A stretch of 64,000 nt of DNA, taken from contig JABSSW010000074.1 of the NCBI GenBank assembly GCA_018902385.1, positions 105,394 to 169,393 on the forward strand, written 5' to 3'. The stretch's first letter is position 1, and the number at the start of each line of letters is the position of its first letter. The stretch comes from Physcia stellaris (Eukaryota > Ascomycota > Lecanoromycetes > Caliciales > Physciaceae). The translations under genes were made by a program, and so were the position numbers. Shown in pieces: positions 59,246-64,000 of the stretch. The notes below the pieces were generated by a model. The model was not told the origin of the DNA. It saw only the letters and a list, made by a program, of their open reading frames with translations, and ran no database searches.

Positions 59246-60720
59246 ATGATCAAAAAAATTTTGAAACACGAACAAATCAAATCGATTTTTGAACGTATAA
59301 TGAAAAAAATATCAAAATATTTCAAATATTTGTCAAAAATATTCGATTTTCAAAAAACAATTGAATTGTTATCGTATCGATTTTACGATCACAAAATCGA
59401 ATTTTTAAACGATAACAATACATTGTTTCGAAACAAAATATATTTTTTGTTCGAATTCAAATTTCAAAAATTCAAAAAATATTTGAAAAATAATTTTCAA
59501 AAAAATTTTATCGTATTCAATCAAATTGCATACGTTTCGTTCGTTTTATTTGCAATCAAATCAAATGATCAATTACGTTTGTGTGTGAATTATCGACGAT
59601 TTAATTACATCACAAAACGCAATCGATATTTTATTTTTTTGATCGAAACAATTTTAATTAAAATGCAAAATTGCAAATATTTGATCAAATTGAATATCAT
59701 ATCGATTTTCAACAAATTTCGAATGAATGAAAAAAATGAAAAATTTATCACGTTTGTTATTTTCATGAAATCGTACAAATATCGAATATTATTTTTCGAA
59801 TTGATCAACGAATTCGCAAATTGACAACATTACATGAACGATTTGTTATTCAATTTTTTGAACGATTTTTGTCAAATTTATTTAAATGATATTTTCATTT
59901 ACAACAAATTCAAAAAGAAACACATCGTTCACGTTCGTAAAATGTTGAAAAAATTCAAAAAAATCGAATGACAAATGAATATTGAAAAATGCGAATTTTT
60001 CAAAAAAATGACGTTTTTGAACGTCATATTATCGATAAATAATTTTCGCATGAATTCGAAAAAAATAAAAATCATTGTCAATTGAAAACGTTTTACGAAT
60101 TTGAAAAAAATACAAATTTTCGTGAATTTCGTCAATTTTTACAAACGATTCATTCGTGATTTTTTGAAAAAAATTCGAATTTTTATTCGAATAATCAAAA
60201 AATTTGTAAATTTTGAATGAATTGACGAAATCGAAAAAATTTTCAATTTTTTCAAAAAAACAATGACAAAAATTTTCATATTACGACATTACGATCGAAT
60301 CAAACAAATTATTTTGAAAATCGATTTTTTTGATTATGTCAACGCAAAAATATTGTTTCAATACAACGACGAAAAAATTTTGCATTTCGTTGTTTTTTAC
60401 AATCGCAACATGATTTCAATCGAATATAATTACGAAATTTATGACAAAAAATTATTAATCATTATTCGTTGTTTAAAACATTGACGTTTTGAATTCGAAA
60501 ACATTGAAAAATCGATCAAAATTTTCATCGATCACAAAAAATTGAAAATTTTCATGACGTCGAAAAAATTTATTTTTCGTCAAATTCGTTGAGCAATTTT
60601 TTTTTCGAAATTCAACATTGTTATTCAATTTCAATTCGAAATTCAAAACGTTAAAACAAATATTTTGATTCGTATGTTTGATTTTCGATTCAAAAACGAA
60701 ATTGATAAACGACATCAATA
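59246..60720 (+). pseudogene. Gypsy-2 reverse transcriptase / RNase H remnant
   Basis: RT blocks: YRFYDHKIEFLNDNNTLF, QLRLCVNYRRFNYITKRNRY, KYLIKLNIISIFNKFRM, then after a TGA YLNDIFIYNKF (YLDD with D to N) at about 59,880. The thumb/RNase H link reads NFVNFYKRFIRDFLKKI. RNase H has ILRHYDRIKQIILKIDFFDY and IEYNYEIYDKKLLIIIRCL. TGA codons at 60083, 60218, 60482 and 60590 all stand at positions where Trp is conserved in this family. Confidence 0.85.
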
Positions 60721-60733
60721 TCGAAAATAAATA

Positions 60734-61580
60734 TTGTTTATTTCAAAACAATTCGAAATTCACGCGATAAAATTTGACAAATTTATTTATGAGCGAATTT
60801 TGATCGTCAATAAAATTGACGATGATTGCACGACATATCGTGAAATCATCGAACAAAATTTCATTTCAATAAACAAAATCGATTTACGAAATTGCAATGA
60901 AAAAAACGATGTTTTATATCGAAATGATCGATTATGAATGTTTGTCGATGTTTTTTTATTCGTTGATTTTTTTCAAAAAAATTCACGAATTTTCGATTTC
61001 GAAACATTTAAATTTTAATCGTATAAAAAATTTTATACGTCGCGATTATTATTGATTCAATATGCGCAAATTCGTTCGTCGATACGTACGTAATTGTTAT
61101 GAATATTAACGAACGAAAATTTTCAAAAATTTTCAAAAATGAATTATTCATTTTTTGATTATTTTTTTGCAACGTTGAATCGACATATTTATAAATTTCA
61201 TTATCGAATTGTTCGATGTTCACGATCATAACGTCATTTGCACGATAATTGACAAATTTAATAAAAACGTCATTACGTATTTTGCATCGTCGACGACGAA
61301 AACATCAATGCGAAAATTACAATCAAAATATTTATTAATTACGTGTTTTATACGCATGAATTATTTTTTTCATAACGTCAAATCGAAAATTTCAATTTAT
61401 ATCGTTCGTTTGACAAACGTTTTGCAAAATTCTCGATATTAAATGTAAATTTTTTATCGTTTTTCATTCAGAAATCGATAAACAAATCGAAAAAAATCAA
61501 TTAAAATATCGAAAAACAATTGCGACAATATTACAATTACATGCAAAACGATTGAAACGTTTGATTATTCATGATTGAAT
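60734..61580 (+). pseudogene. Gypsy-2 integrase remnant, interrupted at 61580
   Basis: Begins with IDDDCTTYREIIEQNFI and RNDRLWMFVDVF (an upstream integrase segment). The core starts VHDHNVICTIIDKFNK (DVH-Y-N-A-I-x-x-I-x-D-K). The last visible part is LRQYYNYMQND, TGA, NV, TGA, LFMIEL, matching the Y-x-x-x-x-Q-D-D-W-x-x-W-L block with both Trp as TGA (61553 and 61562). Sequence similarity stops at 61580, where a new LTR starts. Confidence 0.75.
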
Positions 61581-61762
61581 TGTAAGATGTCATGCAATGA
61601 TATGAATAAACAACAGAATTCTAAACTGCAAAACTAACTATGAAGACCTGACAAAACATATGTAAATGATTAGATCATAACGAAATTCGAATCCGAATTT
61701 CGATGTGATAAGATAAAAATTCAAACATCTATCAGAAATCAACACATAATACGCTCGTCACA
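61581..61762 (-). repeat. 3' LTR of the gag-only element (left copy)
   Basis: The first 128 bases match 63873-64000 with six differences, all transitions. The inner end at about 61762 is inferred from a CA end (CGTCACA) directly followed by the polypurine-tract complement. The inferred length is about 182 bp. Confidence 0.6.
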
Positions 61763-62008
61763 TTATTTCTCGTTTCTTTTCAGCTTCGTTTCGAAACGAC
61801 TAATCATTTCTTTCACTTCTCTCATCGGTCGACGATTCGAGAAATATGATTGATTAAAGCTTGAGTAATTGAACAGGTCATTGCGAAAACTGAAATGATC
61901 GAAGCAAATGCAACAAACGTGATTTGAAATCAGAGATCGAAAGAACGACGAAGACGTAGACGAAAACGTAGACGAAAACGCGAACGAAAACGTAAACGTA
62001 AATCGAAA

Positions 62009-63297
62009 TCATGCGAATGAGAATCTTGACTGCAAAAATGAAAATCTTGATGAAAATCTTGATTGCAGCGAGATGTAGAAGATGTTTGACTTTTTGTATG
62101 ATGAAATGATCGATTTCTCTGACAGAGCAAAACGACAGAGCGATATCGATTTCGCGAACGTATATTGCTGAAAACTTTTCGAATTCGAATTTTTCAAATT
62201 CTGACTAATTGGTGTCTTCTGATTGACTGCAGACAGAAAATAAATCGTGATGCGAAACTGATATGAGACAGATGATCGAGCGTCGATGCTCTGCGAAAAA
62301 AAACGACGCTTTTGATGCTGACGTAAATCAAATGATCTAGACTTTTCACGAAACATGTGAATCAGATCATCGATGATGAGATAAGATTTCTGATGTTCTG
62401 ATACAGATGTTCGAGAAAATGTAAGCGAACAATTGAATGCAACAATTTCGACTCGCTTTGATGTGAAATCTCGTGTGACTAACATTGCTGCAATCTTCGC
62501 TTGCTTTGATGTAATATTGAGTGTCGCAATAGAAAGATGCGAACTCTTTGATGATATTGATTCAGATATTGATGTAGATGTTGCAAGAAAGATCGACGAA
62601 ACAAGCGAAACAGACGAGCAAATGACGCTGACTTCTTCTTGATTTTGTACGTGAATTCTGATGTAGAAAATCGGAGATTCGAGTTCTGAATATGCTGTTC
62701 GCGTATGTGATCGTGAAGCTTGTTCTTGAAATTGAAATCTTTCTCGCAATGTTTGCAGATCACTTTCGAACTCGTACAGTAATACTGAGCATGTTGCAAT
62801 AGACGACTCATTGACGAGAAAGTTGCAAGACATTCAGAACAGTTGTGATACTCGATTGAAAATGTAGAAATAATCGAAACCGATTTTATTGATACAGACT
62901 CGATAAAAGAAGTAGAAAATGCACATGCTAAATCGCGATCGAAGTCTTGTATGATGATGAAAATCTGATCTTTGAATCATGCGAATGCAAATTCTCGAAG
63001 ACATTTGAGTAACAAAGCGAGCACATCTGATTTTCGATATTAATGTTGACTTTGTTGACGCTCAAAATGTTGCAAAAAGTTCGTGACTTGACTATACAAT
63101 CCGAACTTCTGAATATCACATATGAGTGTTGAATCGAATATATCGATATCACGAAATGTTGATATAGATTTTGCAACTTCGATAATCTCTCTTTGAATTC
63201 GTCGTTGACGTAACTCTTGCAACCGTTGTTTGATTTTCAGAATTTCGACTTTCGCGATCTCGAAATCTGCTCGCTTTTCGATTTCTGAACAATGCAT
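62009..63297 (-). pseudogene. Gag-like protein with two C2H2-type zinc fingers, damaged
   Basis: Starting at ATG 63297 the frame reads IEKRADFEIAKVEILKIKQR, RRIQREIIEVAKSISTFRDI and YSQVTNFLQHFERQ. It has TAA at 63040-63042 and TGA at about 62978, then stays open to 62479. The capsid-like middle ends FA-stop-FKDQ, where Trp is expected. Two fingers follow: CSECLATFSSMSRLLQHAQYYC (CX2CX12HX4C) and CKHCEKDFNFKNKLHDHIREQH (CX2CX12HX4H). Near 62480 the coherent reading moves to another frame and continues to about 62009 (KSYLIIDDLIHMF). Fingers of this kind, instead of a CCHC knuckle, recur in ascomycete multi-copy Gag-like proteins as I remember them. Confidence 0.6.
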
Positions 63298-63299
63298 CG

Positions 63300-63872
63300 T
63301 TCGTATCGCGAAAATTGAAAAAAAACGATCGATTTGCTAAGTAAATAGATAAGATATCGAAAGATTCTCCAATAGAAATGATGAAGTAAATATTGAATAC
63401 TGATTGAATGTTTCGAGAAAGTCTTGTCTGAAAGATTCGACTCGTAAGATTGTGACTCGAAATGTTATTGAAGTTATCATCAAGACAGAAAACAAGTGCT
63501 GATTTGCTATGTAAATAAATATAATTCTGAATAGTTCTCGAAGCAGATAGATGATTCGAGTGCTGAGTTATCGTGACGATTTTGAAATCTGATATGAGAT
63601 TTCGAAACCGGCTTTCTGAAGAAAATGCATGAACGCTTTTGTTTAATCTCGCGTATCACAAACGAGCGATAGATAGATTGTTGTATTGATTTGAGTAAAC
63701 GTGTGAAAAAGAGAAATCGAAATTCGTTGATGATTCAAATATCTGATTCTGATCGACGAAATTCTGCTGCGAAATGAAGTTCGCAGTGCTCGATTCAACT
63801 GTCTGCCTTCAAACTATGATTGAAACATGTACGAAAACATATTTCGATGAGTTTGATAAGAATCTAGAATAA
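63300..63872. other. Leader of the gag-only element
   Basis: Non-coding sequence between the gag start (63297) and the 5' LTR (63873). It contains a short imperfect repeat (GATTTGCTAAGTAAATAGATA at about 63331, and a close match at about 63501). No clear primer-binding site recognised. Confidence 0.45.
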
Positions 63873-64000
63873 TGTAAGATGTCATGCAATGATATGAGTA
63901 AACAACAGAATTCTAGACTGCAAAACTAACTATGAAAACCTGACAGAACATATGTAAATGATTAGATCATAACGAAATTCGAACTCGAATTTCGATGTGA
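63873..64000 (-). repeat. 5' LTR of the gag-only element (right copy, partial)
   Basis: 128 bases of an LTR identical to 61581-61708 except for six transitions; the rest is outside the window. No sequence beyond it is available, so the target duplication (left flank TGAAT, 61576-61580) cannot be tested. Confidence 0.75.

Larger units (their letters stand above)
35700..61580. other. AT-rich block of RIP-like mutated nested retroelements
   Basis: A 26-kb stretch made of old retroelements and unassigned AT-rich DNA, without any host gene that I can recognise. Cytosines remain almost only before A or G, and guanines almost only after C or T. In 40,081-40,440 I counted 48 C: 30 CpA, 17 CpG, 1 CpT, 0 CpC. 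Stretches I cannot assign are 35,700-36,700, 46,960-51,180, 51,490-52,540, 52,980-54,300 and 54,500-56,220. They have the same signature, so they are probably decayed repeats too. The block may be pericentromeric, subtelomeric or an interspersed AT isochore; nothing here decides. Confidence 0.85.
56227..61580 (+). mobile_element. Gypsy-2 LTR retrotransposon, 3' end interrupted
   Basis: Plus-strand element: 5' LTR 56227-56468, leader, gag (57041-58100), protease (58220-58585), RT/RNase H (59246-60720), integrase (60734-61580). The integrase ends abruptly at 61580, where the LTR of another element begins. The missing 3' part and 3' LTR should lie beyond the window end. It differs from Gypsy-1 in motif detail, so it is a separate family. 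Inactivated throughout by TGA stops and substitutions. Confidence 0.82.
61581..64000 (-). mobile_element. Gag-only LTR element, right LTR truncated by window end
   Basis: Direct repeats starting TGTAAGATGTCATGC at 61581 and 63873 flank a minus-strand gag-like gene, with no room for protease, RT or integrase (about 2.29 kb between LTR starts). This fits a non-autonomous TR-GAG-type element. On the minus strand the left copy is the 3' LTR. A polypurine tract (complement of TTATTTCTCGTTTCTTTTC at 61763-61781) sits immediately inside it. It is clearly less mutated than the block to its left and is inserted into the Gypsy-2 integrase. Confidence 0.65.

Noticed and set aside
35700-61580. AT-rich block as mitochondrial or bacterial DNA, or use of TGA as a tryptophan codon
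   Set aside because: The recognisable content is LTR retrotransposons and a LINE, and the C and G that remain follow a strict dinucleotide rule. TGA at Trp sites is explained by GG-to-GA mutation, and active-site residues are also destroyed, so recoding is not needed.

Overview
This window is nuclear DNA of a filamentous ascomycete (Pezizomycotina). Genes carry short GT-AG introns of about 45-125 bases, and there is a fungal NLR gene, a PDR-type ABC transporter, a tRNA-Glu with a short intron after the anticodon, and a block of heavily C-to-T mutated retroelements. I cannot name the genus from sequence alone.

Bases 1-35,600 are ordinary gene space. In order: the 5' part of an unknown basic/proline-rich protein gene (minus, cut by the window edge); a mitochondrial ribosomal protein uS15m gene (minus) divergent from cytosolic ribosomal protein S0/uS2 (plus); an amidoligase-family gene (plus); a seven-exon NLR gene with HeLo-like, NACHT and ankyrin parts (minus); a repeat-bearing gene-poor stretch with tRNA-Glu(CTC); a TLC-domain membrane protein (minus); an ELL-associated factor (EAF) gene (minus) divergent from mitochondrial seryl-tRNA synthetase (plus); a small secreted protein; an unknown conserved-looking protein; a full-size PDR transporter; an unknown gene with a frame break and a 12-bp repeat; and a COG7-like gene with a frame break (minus). 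Most are housekeeping or membrane-traffic genes. I see no operon-like or biosynthetic-cluster logic; shared divergent promoters are the main local organisation.

Near 35,600-35,700 the composition changes abruptly to an AT-rich block that runs to 61,580. It is a graveyard of nested retroelements. A minus-strand LINE (endonuclease 45,552-46,105; reverse transcriptase 36,700-39,070) is split by a complete Ty3/Gypsy element with matching LTRs and a possible 5-bp target duplication (39,071-45,551). A second Gypsy family follows (LTRs at 46,106 and 56,227; pol 58,220-61,580), together with minus-strand and strongly decayed Gypsy pieces. At 61,581 a gag-only LTR element carrying C2H2-type zinc fingers has inserted into the integrase of the second Gypsy element; its right LTR is cut by the window end.

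The most interesting signal is the mutation signature of this block. Canonical repeat-induced point mutation (RIP) removes CpA. Here the surviving cytosines are almost all in CpA or CpG, while CpT and CpC are nearly gone. One consequence is that most internal stops I could align to domain motifs are TGA at expected tryptophan positions (TGG to TGA), and long reading frames persist. The youngest LTR pair differs at six sites, all transitions of the CpT/CpC type.
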